This document shows positions 17,402 through 25,559 of a DNA stretch of 64,000 nt, piece by piece. The position numbers and the translations under genes were made by a program. This DNA is from Nesterenkonia natronophila (GTDB taxonomy: Bacteria > Actinomycetota > Actinomycetes > Actinomycetales > Micrococcaceae), in NCBI RefSeq assembly GCF_003595215.1, contig NZ_QYZP01000001.1, positions 744,001-808,000 of the forward strand. The letters run 5' to 3'. How positions within the stretch are numbered: position 1 is the first letter of the stretch; the number at the start of each line of letters is the position of its first letter. Under the pieces are notes generated by a model. It ran no database searches and was not told the origin of the DNA. It was given only the letters and a program-made list of their open reading frames with translations.

Positions 17402-17818
17402 ATGAATAGTCGCAAAGCTTTTTTAGGCATACTTTTCACTTCGGCTTTGACTGTTTCAGCATGCGACGAAGGCGACTCAGAGTCGTTAGGAGATGGTGTT
17501 GATTCAGGTGTACAGGGAGTCCCAGTGCCAGAGGCGGCAGAAGAGCGGGAGGACACTGAGGGGATTTGGGATGTCCCCGACGCCAACTACGAGGAGGTGG
17601 TCTCCTGGTATGAAGAGCAACTTCCTGTCGGCGACGACTACGAAGACCTTGAGTTCTGCGAGACTCAAGAAACGGAGACCTCCACTCATTGGTTATGGTG
17701 GGAAGAGGCACCAGAAGGCCATGATGGAACGCCGTGGCTGTCAGTCGTGGTCTTCGAGGAAGACTCCGTGGACATCTTGATTACCTATAACGATGAGGAC
17801 CCCAGCGCTTGCTACTAA
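17402..17818 (+). CDS. small acidic lipoprotein, element cargo
   Basis: A 138-residue protein of unknown function. The N-terminus has a basic start, a hydrophobic stretch and the lipobox LTVSAC (Cys 21), so it should be exported and lipid-anchored. The mature part is acidic with Trp-rich patches (THWLWWEEAPEG) and two further Cys. It stands alone between attL and the capsid genes, on the opposite strand, and its base composition is less GC-rich than the host. Satellite or prophage lipoproteins at this position can act in superinfection exclusion; that role here is only a guess. The 216 bp between the GNAT stop and this gene contain no gene I can support. Confidence 0.65.
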   Translation: MNSRKAFLGILFTSALTVSACDEGDSESLGDGVDSGVQGVPVPEAAEEREDTEGIWDVPDANYEEVVSWYEEQLPVGDDYEDLEFCETQETETSTHWLWWEEAPEGHDGTPWLSVVVFEEDSVDILITYNDEDPSACY

Positions 17819-17837
17819 CTTGAGCCCGCTGATCAAA

Positions 17838-17913
17838 ACTGTACCCTTCCACCTTGGCCTTACGGGAGCCGTCTAGAACGGTTGCCGTCTCAGCGAGGAT
17901 GGAAGGGTACAGT
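17838..17913. repeat. 14-bp perfect inverted repeat with 48-bp interior
   Basis: ACTGTACCCTTCCA at 17838-17851 is mirrored by TGGAAGGGTACAGT at 17900-17913. It lies in the 182-bp gap between the convergent lipoprotein and connector genes of the element. It is too far apart for a normal terminator and could be a protein-binding or packaging site. Nothing else is evident in the gap. Confidence 0.7.
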
Positions 17914-18000
17914 CCGCAATTCAGTTCCATGCCTCCCGGTAGAGAGTATGCCCTTGGACTTCTCCACCGTTCGGTGCTTCTATTCTATCATGGAATCCTA

Positions 18001-18336
18001 CTAGCCGGTAACTTGTTCAGAGACGAATTCATAATGACTTATCCGGCCCCTGAGCATCTGCGGCTGTATGCGCCCATCAACCCGGATCGTTTTCCCTCTC
18101 CAGGTCACTTCATCCACACCGGTCGGGTCGAAGTCGAACGGTGCTTTGAGCATTACACGGTAGCGGCTGATGAGCTGCCCTGAGTTGGCGTCGTCTCCGT
18201 CAGACGTGCGTGCTGGGTCAACCTGAGCTGGGAGCACCTTAGTCGTGGGCGGGGAAGTTATCGGCATTCCGAAATCGTCATATTCGCCAGTTTCTCCACC
18301 GGGGATATGGACGGTCACGCGGTCGTGGAGCAGCAT
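18001..18336 (-). CDS. phage head closure / head-tail connector protein
   Basis: A 111-residue protein starting MLLHDRVTVHIPG, with the small beta-barrel character of SPP1 gp16-like head-closure proteins (PAQVDPARTS, RYRVMLKAPFDFDPT, DEVTWRGKTIRVDG). The ATG at 18336 overlaps the upstream stop as TGATG. The open frame continues to 18432 but that part is antisense-like. It is the last structural gene: where a prophage would continue into tail genes, the operon ends. Confidence 0.7.
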   Translation of the reverse strand: MLLHDRVTVHIPGGETGEYDDFGMPITSPPTTKVLPAQVDPARTSDGDDANSGQLISRYRVMLKAPFDFDPTGVDEVTWRGKTIRVDGRIQPQMLRGRISHYEFVSEQVTG

Positions 18337-18659
18337 CACATTGCCCTTTTGCGGTATCGGTTGAGCACGAATGTTTCGGCCAGTGTCCACCCTCTGAATG
18401 CGCCTGAGACGCGTGCGGAGCCTGCTGCCCATGACATCTGCTCAGGGTTGGCTACGAGGCGCGCTGTGGCGGCTACGAGGACGGCGTGAATGTCTTCTGT
18501 CACTTGCCCGTTCTGGAACCCTTTGCCCCGTGTGTATGCCTGCGCCATAGCTCGGACGATAGGCGCGTGTTCCCCGGCCAGGGCGACGACGGCGGGATCG
18601 TCTCCTTGACCGAGGAATTGCGCTATGTCCTCACCAGTGGGCGGTGGGACATGATCCAT
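18336..18659 (-). CDS. phage head-tail adaptor-like protein
   Basis: A 107-residue, mostly helical protein (DIAQFLGQGDDPAVVALAGE) placed between major capsid and head-closure genes, where gp15/gp6-type adaptors sit in siphophages. The assignment rests mainly on position and size, because the family is weakly conserved. It overlaps the next gene by 1 bp (TGATG). Confidence 0.65.
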   Translation of the reverse strand: MDHVPPPTGEDIAQFLGQGDDPAVVALAGEHAPIVRAMAQAYTRGKGFQNGQVTEDIHAVLVAATARLVANPEQMSWAAGSARVSGAFRGWTLAETFVLNRYRKRAM

Positions 18660-18660
18660 A

Positions 18661-19500
18661 TCAGGCTCCCGCGCTATCGAGGACTACGACGCCTTGCGGG
18701 TGCAGCAGACCGAGATCGAACCGTGCGGTGACTCGGATTGCCTGCTGATCGTATTCGGCGTATCGCTGGTCCAGGATCTTGATCTGCGGGTTGGTGTCCC
18801 GCGCGACTGCCACCTGGGAGATATCTGCCAGCAGCGCTTTGCCCTGCGGAACCTTATTGGACACGGCGACCGGTACGCCGAAGAGCCGGTAAGTGGTGTC
18901 CCGTGTCAGGTCAGACTCCAGCAGGTAGCGCCCGTTCTGGTCTTTGAGCTTCCTCACCGTGATGAAGTCCCCGGCGTTGAGGAACCAACGGTTCGGTGTC
19001 ACTTCGGCTGCCGTGGTGACTGCCAGAGCGTCCAGGAACGTATCTGCCGACTCCAGGTCCAGCGGGGCGCTCTGGGTGCCGGGTTGGTTGAAGAGTCCGG
19101 TCACTGAGTCGCTGGTGCCGTCGCCGTTGAGGAACGCATCGTCCAGCATAGAGGAGACGTCATTGACCAGTCGGGCGCGGAGAACGGCGTCCAGACCGAC
19201 CACGGACTGGCGCGCCAGCTCGTTTGAGTAGCGTGTAATGACTTTGACCGATTTACGGTCCTCCGGCATGAGTCTTACTTCATCAAATTCTGCGGTGTAG
19301 TCGTCCGGGATCAGCTCGGACTCACCTATCCATGCGGGGGTGCCGGAGCCGACCAGTTTGGGGATACGCAGCGGTGACGCGGTGTCGAAGATTCGAGGTC
19401 CAGCGGCCAGCACTATCGAGGCTGTTTCCAGCGGCTGGATTAGTAGAGAGCTGACCTGCTCATGCAGCAGCTCCGGGGCGTCCGTGGTGTTCAGTGCCAT
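18661..19500 (-). CDS. major capsid protein, HK97 fold
   Basis: A 279-residue coat protein (MALNTTDAPELLHEQ). The sequence has the pattern of HK97-fold capsid proteins: ASPLRIPKLVGSGTPAWIGE, then the E-loop and spine-helix region DEVRLMPEDRKSVKVITRYS, DDAFLNGDGTSDSVTGLFN, the A-domain, and C-terminal AIRVTARFDLGLLHPQGVVVL. There is no fused protease or delta domain, consistent with the separate scaffold gene. The start at 19500 follows an AGGA ribosome site; the open frame reaches 19554. The 109-bp gap upstream, before the two orphan genes, contains a GAGAGGG/CCCTCTC inverted repeat and probably a local promoter. Confidence 0.85.
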   Translation of the reverse strand: MALNTTDAPELLHEQVSSLLIQPLETASIVLAAGPRIFDTASPLRIPKLVGSGTPAWIGESELIPDDYTAEFDEVRLMPEDRKSVKVITRYSNELARQSVVGLDAVLRARLVNDVSSMLDDAFLNGDGTSDSVTGLFNQPGTQSAPLDLESADTFLDALAVTTAAEVTPNRWFLNAGDFITVRKLKDQNGRYLLESDLTRDTTYRLFGVPVAVSNKVPQGKALLADISQVAVARDTNPQIKILDQRYAEYDQQAIRVTARFDLGLLHPQGVVVLDSAGA

Positions 19501-19609
19501 GAGAAATGTCCTAACGATAGAGGTAAGTGTTTCTTCCTCATGCCGCCAGGACACTAGAGAGGGCCGACCACCAGGGCCGACCCTCTCATTGTATCACGCG
19601 AGTATTGAA

Positions 19610-20017
19610 TTATTCGTCGGGTTGTTCTGGAACATCCTTAAGGTTAACCACTCTAATTCTTTCAGCAGGTAAGTGCCTTATTCTCATCCGCATTTCGAAT
19701 ACATGAGTTATCTTTTGCAGAATCTCGAAGGGGTCAACATTATGGATGAGAAAGTCTGTGACCTGTAGCTCCAACGCATCATCAAGTTCGCGCACTTCTG
19801 AGAAGTGCTCTCTGGTTGCAGCGACGACATGCATCTTACGACTCTCGGGGCGTTCGAACCCTCCGATGTCAAAACCAACAATTATCCACTTGTCGGGGTC
19901 AAGGCCCACCACCTCTTCAAGAGTGTCGGTGGTTTTCCGCTGGTCGAGTTGCGCTGTCCCCTTCCAATCGGGGTACGTAACCTGCGCTTCCTGTCGCCAT
20001 ACGTATGGTTCTTCCAT
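19610..20017 (-). CDS. orphan protein in the capsid operon
   Basis: A 135-residue soluble protein that I do not recognise. It starts MEEPYVWRQEAQV and has a central segment KWIIVGFDIGGFERPE that could be a beta strand followed by a turn. The DNA is clearly AT-richer than the capsid and terminase genes. It lies 2 bp after the 88-residue orphan, so the two are a pair inserted between scaffold and capsid, where structural operons rarely carry extra genes. It could be a moron such as an anti-phage or helper-interference factor, or an assembly factor. Confidence 0.6.
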   Translation of the reverse strand: MEEPYVWRQEAQVTYPDWKGTAQLDQRKTTDTLEEVVGLDPDKWIIVGFDIGGFERPESRKMHVVAATREHFSEVRELDDALELQVTDFLIHNVDPFEILQKITHVFEMRMRIRHLPAERIRVVNLKDVPEQPDE

Positions 20018-20019
20018 AT

Positions 20020-20286
20020 TTACCCCCTGCGGTTCCGAGAGCGAGAATTACTTAGATCCTCCGCTATGTCTTCCAATGTTGACTCGATGGAGGCAATCTG
20101 ATCAGCACTCACCATTCCCCAGTGCCCGTGCTTCGGGTTTTCATAGGGCTGATTCGACTCTCTACGCGTCTGGCCGTAAACGGCTTCACGAATCAGGTAA
20201 ATATTTTCATTGAGGCGTTCCAAGAGCCCGATGATGCTTTCGTTCTGGTTATAGAGGTCATCGAGTTCTGCGCGCGGTTCCCGCAT
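20020..20286 (-). CDS. orphan coiled-coil protein in the capsid operon
   Basis: An 88-residue protein, mostly helical with heptad-like spacing (ESIIGLLERLNENIYLIREA, then DQIASIESTLEDIAEDL). It starts after AGGGAG. It has no recognised domain and lower GC than its neighbours, and is probably co-translated with the following 135-residue gene. Coiled-coil partner or antitoxin-like roles are possible, but nothing in sequence decides. Confidence 0.6.
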   Translation of the reverse strand: MREPRAELDDLYNQNESIIGLLERLNENIYLIREAVYGQTRRESNQPYENPKHGHWGMVSADQIASIESTLEDIAEDLSNSRSRNRRG

Positions 20287-20298
20287 AATATAACTCCC

Positions 20299-20733
20299 TT
20301 AGTTGGCCCCGGCCCGGAGTAGGCCGGCGAGATCTACGTTACCGGCTCCCCTTCCGCTGGCGCCTTGGCCGACGTCGCCACGGGGTCGGCGGGCGGCTAG
20401 GTGTGGTTTGGAGTGGATCAACTGCTCTATGGCCTCTGAGAGCGCTTCGGAGTCGTCCAGGTGCTCTTCGGTGAACTCCAGGTCTGTTGGGTCTGCTAGG
20501 CGTCCGTCCGCAGCGACGAGGGCGGTGTGCAGCCGGTGGGCCAGTTTGTCCGACTTCTGCGCCCGTTGCCGGAACTTCGCGTTCTCATCCCTGAGCTTCT
20601 GGACGTATTCGCGGGGGAAGGTGTCCTCTTCGGTGGTGTGCTCCTGCTCCTGGTCTTCGGCTGCCTCCGATGCAGGAGTAGTCTCCGGCTCTTCGGTGGT
20701 CTCGGTCGGGTCAGTGGTCTGTTCTTCGGTCAC
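20299..20733 (-). CDS. phage scaffolding protein
   Basis: Guides capsid assembly and is later lost or cleaved. The 144-residue protein is very acidic and Thr/Glu-rich at the N-terminus (VTEEQTTDPTETTEEPE), has a coiled-coil centre (REYVQKLRDENAKFRQRA) and a basic C-terminus, as in typical siphophage scaffolds. The GTG start at 20733 overlaps the MuF gene stop in GTGA; the longer frame to 20793 is antisense-like. It is separated from the capsid gene by two orphans. Confidence 0.8.
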   Translation of the reverse strand: MTEEQTTDPTETTEEPETTPASEAAEDQEQEHTTEEDTFPREYVQKLRDENAKFRQRAQKSDKLAHRLHTALVAADGRLADPTDLEFTEEHLDDSEALSEAIEQLIHSKPHLAARRPRGDVGQGASGRGAGNVDLAGLLRAGAN

Positions 20734-21272
20734 TGGTCTGCTCCATTCTCTGAAACGGGTACGGCTACGCAGCGGCATCCTTTGTGGTGCCACTGTTGAT
20801 GTGTTGTTGGTAGGACGATGTCTGCCATGTCTAGGCAGATTTCGCAGGCGTCGTGTTCGACTTGTCTGCGGTAGAAACTCACTCCTTGGTCTCGCATAGC
20901 CCTGTTGGTCGTGGACTGATACGCCGCCATGACAATTGCCGCGCCAGCTATGCCCATAGCTGCCACGGGGTCCAGACCGAAGGATTGGGTGCCGGTCTGC
21001 TCGGTGATCGCGTCATAGGCGTGTTCCTCCAGGTCGAACTCCGGGCGGGGGGTGCTGGTCGCCCTGGGCCTTCCGGTGAGCCGGGACAGCTCCGCAGCGA
21101 CCGCGAGGACCGCCAGCGAAGACGCCGCCGAAGAGCGCCGTGCGGCCTCTGTGGTCGCCAGGGCGTGGAACTCATCCCAGGTCAGCTCTTCGGCGTCCAT
21201 GCGCCTTGCCAGGGCCTCCAGTCGTGTCCGTGCGGTGTCTGAGAGCCGCGCCACTGTGTCGTGAATGCTCAT
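20730..21272 (-). CDS. MuF-like minor head protein
   Basis: A 180-residue minor capsid protein probably bound at the portal. It is helical over most of its length and ends with the MuF-type zinc-like pattern CEICLDMA...HHKGCRC. It is short compared with full MuF proteins and carries no toxin extension. It overlaps the portal and scaffold genes by 4 bp each. Confidence 0.75.
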   Translation of the reverse strand: MSIHDTVARLSDTARTRLEALARRMDAEELTWDEFHALATTEAARRSSAASSLAVLAVAAELSRLTGRPRATSTPRPEFDLEEHAYDAITEQTGTQSFGLDPVAAMGIAGAAIVMAAYQSTTNRAMRDQGVSFYRRQVEHDACEICLDMADIVLPTTHQQWHHKGCRCVAVPVSENGADQ

Positions 21273-22570
21273 GAGAGCAGCGCCTCTAGGTCGGTACCTG
21301 CGCCGTCGAGGGCTTCACCACGGCGGGCGTCCCTGATCCTGCTGATCTGGTCCTCGCTGTAACCCAGCTTTTCGAGTGCTGCCGTAACTGGGAGGAGACC
21401 GGCCTGAAAAAGTTTGACCACGGCATCGGCTTCCTGAGCGACTGAGCGCGTAGCAGGATCGGCCCAGGTGAGCGTGATGTCAGCGGCCAGCGGATCGGTG
21501 TTGGTGCGGATAGCGTGCGCTAGTCCAGCGACCTTCTCCCAGCTCCTGCCGAAGGTGTGCTGCCGTTGCTCCACACGGGCCGTCAGTGAGGCTTCCGCAG
21601 CCCGTAGGCCGTCCGCGTTGGGCGGTTGGTTCGCCACGATTCCGGTGTAGTGCCCTGGGAGACTGGAGACTGCCATGATCTGCGAAACGATCGTGCGAAT
21701 GGCCGTGTCATAGGAACCCAGGTCTGAGGCCGGGAGCTGCCCGAACTTCGACAGATCAGACTCCGCGATCATCATTCTGTTGGACTCCGGATACGGGTTA
21801 TCGGCTTCGCCGTCCTCATCCTCTTCAAGCTCAATCCCGGTAGCCCAGCGGCGGGGCCGTGCGAAGTACTCCGAACCCACGAGGAGATCGGCCAGGAGTT
21901 TGTTCAGCGAATCTTGCAGCGGGATCACGTCCCGAAGCTCGGAGACCCCTTCATCTAGCAGCCGGTCTGAGTTGCGGAACTCCACCACCGGCACTACTCC
22001 CAGCGGATTCTCAATCGTCTCTGCCACGCGGTACTGGGCGCCTGCTGTGGCGTTCTGCGAAGCTGACCTGAACCGAGTGATCGTGTCGGGGCCATACAGG
22101 ATTGCTTCCGAGCCGGTAGCAGTGTTCCACCTTTTCACCGCTGCCACGATCTGCCGGGTGCCCGGATCGCGTAGCGCGGTCATCTGGTGCGCTGACTCCA
22201 CAGAGATCGTCGGCTGCCCGTAGTGGTCTGCCCAGACGATGCAGTACGCGGTTCCCAGGGTCAGGGCCTCACGGTGCAGGGTGCCTGCTAGTTGGTCGAG
22301 GTCGTTCCTAGTCCAGTCTGCCCACAGTGCCGGGTCGGGTTGGCCGTCCCTGGTGAATCCCGTAATCCTCAGCCTCTCCGAGATGGAAGTGACCGTGAGT
22401 CGGCAGAAGTTCGACGCCATGCGCCCGAACCTGTTTCCAAGTGCTTCGCGCGCCTCCGGTGATAGGAAGCTCAGTGGCGGGTTCCCGTTGTAGTAGCGGT
22501 CCAGTTGGTCGAGGTTCACCGCCCGCCCGTCGATTACCTGAATGAGTGACTGCAATTGCTCTTTGCTCAT
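21269..22570 (-). CDS. phage portal protein (SPP1 gp6-like)
   Basis: Forms the dodecameric gate through which DNA enters the capsid. The 433-residue protein has the portal order: N-terminal NLDQLDRYYNGNPPL, the wing region with LGTAYCIVWADHYGQP, GVVPVVEFRNSDRL and the stem region KLLADLLVGSEYFARP. Length is usual for actinophage portals. It overlaps the terminase and MuF genes by 4 bp, arguing for an intact co-evolved packaging module. Confidence 0.9.
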   Translation of the reverse strand: MSKEQLQSLIQVIDGRAVNLDQLDRYYNGNPPLSFLSPEAREALGNRFGRMASNFCRLTVTSISERLRITGFTRDGQPDPALWADWTRNDLDQLAGTLHREALTLGTAYCIVWADHYGQPTISVESAHQMTALRDPGTRQIVAAVKRWNTATGSEAILYGPDTITRFRSASQNATAGAQYRVAETIENPLGVVPVVEFRNSDRLLDEGVSELRDVIPLQDSLNKLLADLLVGSEYFARPRRWATGIELEEDEDGEADNPYPESNRMMIAESDLSKFGQLPASDLGSYDTAIRTIVSQIMAVSSLPGHYTGIVANQPPNADGLRAAEASLTARVEQRQHTFGRSWEKVAGLAHAIRTNTDPLAADITLTWADPATRSVAQEADAVVKLFQAGLLPVTAALEKLGYSEDQISRIRDARRGEALDGAGTDLEALLS

Positions 22571-24039
22571 GATTTGAAGCTCCTAGCTCGTTTACGCTTT
22601 TTCTTTTTCATCGCCCGCCACTGCGCCCGTGAATGCCCCATGACGGCACAAGCTGCAAGGTCGATATGTCGTGTGGTGTGCTTCCGGGACTTATCCAGTC
22701 GCACGCCGCGCTCGCTCTCGTTGACCACCGCGTTACCGATATGTTCTGCAAGGCGAGGATCACCGGAATGTGAGACTTGGCCGTTGATGCAGGCGTTGTA
22801 GAAGTCAGTGGTCGCCGGGGTGATTCGTGCCGCGCTCCAGGGGAACTCTGAGACCGTGATGCCTTCCTTTTCCAGGACTTGCAGTGTCCGGGTCCACCGG
22901 AACGGGTCGGCCACCACCTCTAGGACGTTCCACCGTCTACAGGCCGCCCGGATCGCGTCCTCCACCTCTTCGACTGGCACGCGGTAGTTCTCATCCCCTG
23001 CCGGTTCCCAGAGACCCACCACGTCGAAGTGCGGTTCCATCCCGATACGGGCCACCAGTACCCCGGTCGCGTCCCCGTTGAAGCTGCCGTCCAGGGCGAT
23101 CACCACGTCCTCACCTTCGGCGATCTCTTCGCCAGTGTTGAGTGACTCCCACTTCCCTTCAGGCAGGAATGAACCGGTGGTCTCGGTGACGAACTGACAC
23201 AACCGCGCCCGCCGGAAAGTGCTCTCCCTGGTCTTCGGCGGAAGCAGCGCCCGGATCGTGTCCCTATTGAGAAAGTCACCTAGAGCCGGGTTCGCCAACT
23301 CCCAGCAGTGCTCACAATCCACCGGGTGATCGGTGAACCCAGCAGCGGAGAATTCCCGCCAGACCAGCGTCGTATCTTCTGGGAACTTCCGGTGGTAATC
23401 CCGAAGATCGGTCAACACAGAATCGTGAGGATCAGGTCCAGGTGTGCCGATGCCGATCATGGTGGAGCGCTCACGTTTGCCCTGAGCTAACGCGATCACC
23501 TCGAAAACGTCCCTATTCACGACGCCGACCTCATCCACGATCGCAAGTGACGGGTCTAGTCCCTCCAGGGCCTTCGGGGAAGCTGGCATGACTTGGAATG
23601 TGGAGCCCTTGCCAGGAACCTCTAGCCTGTCTTTGAAGGTGTGAATCCGGGTGCTCAGATCCTCGTTCAGCTCCACCATTCGCGCCGCCGTGCGGAACAC
23701 GATTCCGGCCTGCTGTTCATTCACCGCAGCAACCACGATGGACGCGCCTTCATCACCGAGGATCAAGTCATAGAGTCCCAGCGCGGCCATCAGAGACGAC
23801 TTTCCTTGACCTCTCGGAAGCATCCACCCGGCCTGTACCGGCCACGGGTCCGCATCCAGCACCGAGCCGACAAGATCAAGCTGCCAGGGCCTCAGACGCA
23901 GCGGAGAGCCGCTGCCGTAGCCCTTCGGGACACGGACGAACCGCTCACAAAACTTCCCGAACCGTGCGCTGCCAGTAACGCGGGGCCTGAACGGTAACGG
24001 TGACTCATCTGCCGCCTTCTTCGGGCCAGCTTTGACCAT
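22567..24039 (-). CDS. terminase large subunit
   Basis: ATP-driven DNA packaging motor and nuclease. It is 490 residues long, with Walker A in MLPRGQGKSSLMAAL, Walker B in LAIVDEVGVV, and the nuclease strand VIALDGSFNGDATG followed by a C-terminal Asp region (EVVADPFRW). A GGGGGT ribosome site precedes the ATG at 24039, which overlaps the HNH gene by 35 bp. No separate small terminase is recognised; one of the small upstream proteins may take that role. The neighbouring HNH gene suggests cos-type packaging. Confidence 0.93.
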   Translation of the reverse strand: MVKAGPKKAADESPLPFRPRVTGSARFGKFCERFVRVPKGYGSGSPLRLRPWQLDLVGSVLDADPWPVQAGWMLPRGQGKSSLMAALGLYDLILGDEGASIVVAAVNEQQAGIVFRTAARMVELNEDLSTRIHTFKDRLEVPGKGSTFQVMPASPKALEGLDPSLAIVDEVGVVNRDVFEVIALAQGKRERSTMIGIGTPGPDPHDSVLTDLRDYHRKFPEDTTLVWREFSAAGFTDHPVDCEHCWELANPALGDFLNRDTIRALLPPKTRESTFRRARLCQFVTETTGSFLPEGKWESLNTGEEIAEGEDVVIALDGSFNGDATGVLVARIGMEPHFDVVGLWEPAGDENYRVPVEEVEDAIRAACRRWNVLEVVADPFRWTRTLQVLEKEGITVSEFPWSAARITPATTDFYNACINGQVSHSGDPRLAEHIGNAVVNESERGVRLDKSRKHTTRHIDLAACAVMGHSRAQWRAMKKKKRKRARSFKS

Positions 24040-24457
24040 AATCCACCCCCTCCACTATGTTACCGGCGAGTAAGTTAGGTATTTGGCTTACCGGCCCGAA
24101 GTTTTCCGGCGGTCCGCTGTACCCCCGTCCCCCTGGTGTGCGTGCGTCACCGCGTGTTCGGTTGCAGTCGGAGCACACGACGCCGCCAGTATGTTCAAGC
24201 CGGATCGGTTGACGACGACGGAACCGCTCCCACGTCTCAGGTGTGTGATCCAGTTGCAAGTTCTCCTCCGAACCGCAGTCCGAACAGAAGTTCTGTAACT
24301 GGCGGGCCTTACGGGACAGGCGTGCCCACCGTGCGTCATAGCCGCGCTGTTGGGCGGTGCCATTCGGTTGACCGCGTTGCGCTTTCCGAACCTCTGGATA
24401 GTGCTCTTCGCAATAATTCGCTGAAGAAAGTTCTCCACAACTCAGACAAATCTTCAT
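24005..24457 (-). CDS. HNH endonuclease, packaging associated
   Basis: A 150-residue nuclease with zinc-binding pairs CLSCG near residue 5 and CSDCG near 81, followed by the HNH segment LQLDHTPETW and VVCSDCNRTRGDA. HNH proteins next to terminase are needed for cos cleavage in HK97-like phages and are present in capsid-forming satellites. It overlaps the preceding small gene (ATGA) and the terminase gene. Confidence 0.88.
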   Translation of the reverse strand: MKICLSCGELSSANYCEEHYPEVRKAQRGQPNGTAQQRGYDARWARLSRKARQLQNFCSDCGSEENLQLDHTPETWERFRRRQPIRLEHTGGVVCSDCNRTRGDARTPGGRGYSGPPENFGPVSQIPNLLAGNIVEGVDYGQSWPEEGGR

Positions 24458-24621
24458 CGTCGCGTCATCTCCCGCAGCCGACGCGCCTGCTCAGCCAACT
24501 GTCGCTCACATTCATCAATACCTCGTCGCAGATTCTCCAGTTCATCGTCCGTTGGAAGAATGCTCAGCAACGGTTCCTCATCATTCAGGTCAGCAGCAGT
24601 AATACGAGTGCGCTTGAACAT
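24454..24621 (-). CDS. small coiled-coil phage protein
   Basis: A 55-residue protein starting MFKRTRITAADLNDEE. A helical second half (DDELENLRRGIDECERQLAE) could dimerise. The ATG at 24621 overlaps the upstream stop (TGATG), and the stop overlaps the HNH start (ATGA), so it is tightly coupled in the packaging operon. Unrecognised; a small-terminase-like role is conceivable from position only. Confidence 0.55.
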   Translation of the reverse strand: MFKRTRITAADLNDEEPLLSILPTDDELENLRRGIDECERQLAEQARRLREMTRR

Positions 24622-24839
24622 CAGGTGCTCTCCATCCAGGTAGCAGCCCGACCCGACCAGCAGGAGGGGCAGGGGCATGATTCATCGGTAGGGCCACGGT
24701 GGGGTTGAGGTAGGGCCATAGCCTCCACCACCCCCGGGGCAAGGTGGGCATACTTCCCACCAGGGGCCAGGGCAGCGATATAGGGGCAAGCACACGGGCC
24801 ATACCCACACCGAATACAGGTAGGGGGTGCGGTAGTCAC
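24621..24839 (-). CDS. small Cys-rich zinc-finger-like protein
   Basis: A 72-residue protein with CIRCGYGPCACP and a second cluster CPCPSC, suggesting a bound metal. The GTG start at 24839 overlaps the replication gene stop (GTGA). Function unknown. Confidence 0.55.
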   Translation of the reverse strand: MTTAPPTCIRCGYGPCACPYIAALAPGGKYAHLAPGVVEAMALPQPHRGPTDESCPCPSCWSGRAATWMEST

Positions 24840-25501
24840 GCGGCGTCCTCCCAATCAACATTGGGATTCCGGAAGCGATTGAAGTGCTCCTGAGACGTCA
24901 CCGGGTGAGGTTCGCCCCAAATGTCCTCAAAGGACTCCGAAGTGGCCGAGGAAGGGACCGATAACAATTCCCCTGTCTCATGGTCTATATGAGGAGGTAG
25001 ATCCTTACCTGTCCAGGCCAGACCCTGTGGGTTTCCAGATGGGTTCCCAACTGGAAACCCATCTGGGTTTCTATCCCCTTCACAACCCATCTGGGTTTCC
25101 ACCTGGGTTCCCAATTGAGATTCTTTCTTGGGGCGTCCTCCACCTTTGCCATTGACTCGATTCTTGGCATTCAGTGCCTTGATCTGCTCAAAGGTCCGCT
25201 GCTGTTCCATGTTGTGCAGAATCTGATAGTGGTCGCCGTTGTCTACCCAGAAGGTTGTCGGCTCACCGTCAGCGCCGGGCAGACTCTTGGTCGTCAGCTC
25301 GTGAAGTGCAGCTTCTAGTGCCCCGTCTGGAAACCGCCCAGCGAACCTACGAACGAAATTCTTCTGAATGCGTCCACCGTGGCGATTGTTCTGCTTCATA
25401 GTCCACACCAGCCCGTAGATGTGCAGGGCAATGGCAGCGGGGGCAAGCTCGGCGTCATCACAGTCTTCGTAAAAGTTGTCATCGAGCTTCACCCAGCTCA
25501 T
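24836..25501 (-). CDS. phage-type replication initiator with origin-like repeats inside the gene
   Basis: A 221-residue protein starting MSWVKLDDNFYEDCDD, with an N-terminal winged-helix domain of the kind seen in phage replication proteins (AAIALHIYGLVWTMKQNNRHGGRIQ, about 15-110). A low-complexity linker (KGGGRPKKESQLGTQ onward) is followed by a C-terminal tail. The linker DNA holds a repeat array listed separately, the layout of lambda O and similar initiators whose origin lies in their own gene. The start at 25501 follows a GAAGGAGGG-like site; the open frame to 25534 is not preferred. No helicase or polymerase is present, so host replication proteins would be recruited. Confidence 0.7.
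   Translation of the reverse strand: MSWVKLDDNFYEDCDDAELAPAAIALHIYGLVWTMKQNNRHGGRIQKNFVRRFAGRFPDGALEAALHELTTKSLPGADGEPTTFWVDNGDHYQILHNMEQQRTFEQIKALNAKNRVNGKGGGRPKKESQLGTQVETQMGCEGDRNPDGFPVGNPSGNPQGLAWTGKDLPPHIDHETGELLSVPSSATSESFEDIWGEPHPVTSQEHFNRFRNPNVDWEDAA
25028..25113. repeat. iteron-like array, candidate replication origin
   Basis: Six copies of a 10-mer TGGGTTTCCA or one-base variants: 25028-25037, 25040-25049 (TGGGTTCCCA), 25052-25061 (inverted), 25064-25073 (TGGGTTTCTA), 25092-25101 and 25104-25113 (TGGGTTCCCA). Neighbouring copies are spaced 12 bp apart, and one 28-bp interval holds a partial inverted copy. They lie in the linker-coding part of the replication gene. Confidence 0.7.
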
Positions 25502-25559
25502 AACCCTCCTTCTGCGATCCATTCCGGGTGCCAAGTGGGAGCTGCTGTTGTACGCTGGT

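Noticed and set aside
17854..18183. + strand ORF near the element's capsid end
   Set aside because: Its second half is antisense to the head-closure gene and its start lies inside the inverted-repeat region; no domain.
25028..25113. CRISPR array
   Set aside because: Repeats are only 10 bp with 2-bp gaps and lie inside a coding frame; no spacers and no cas genes in the window.
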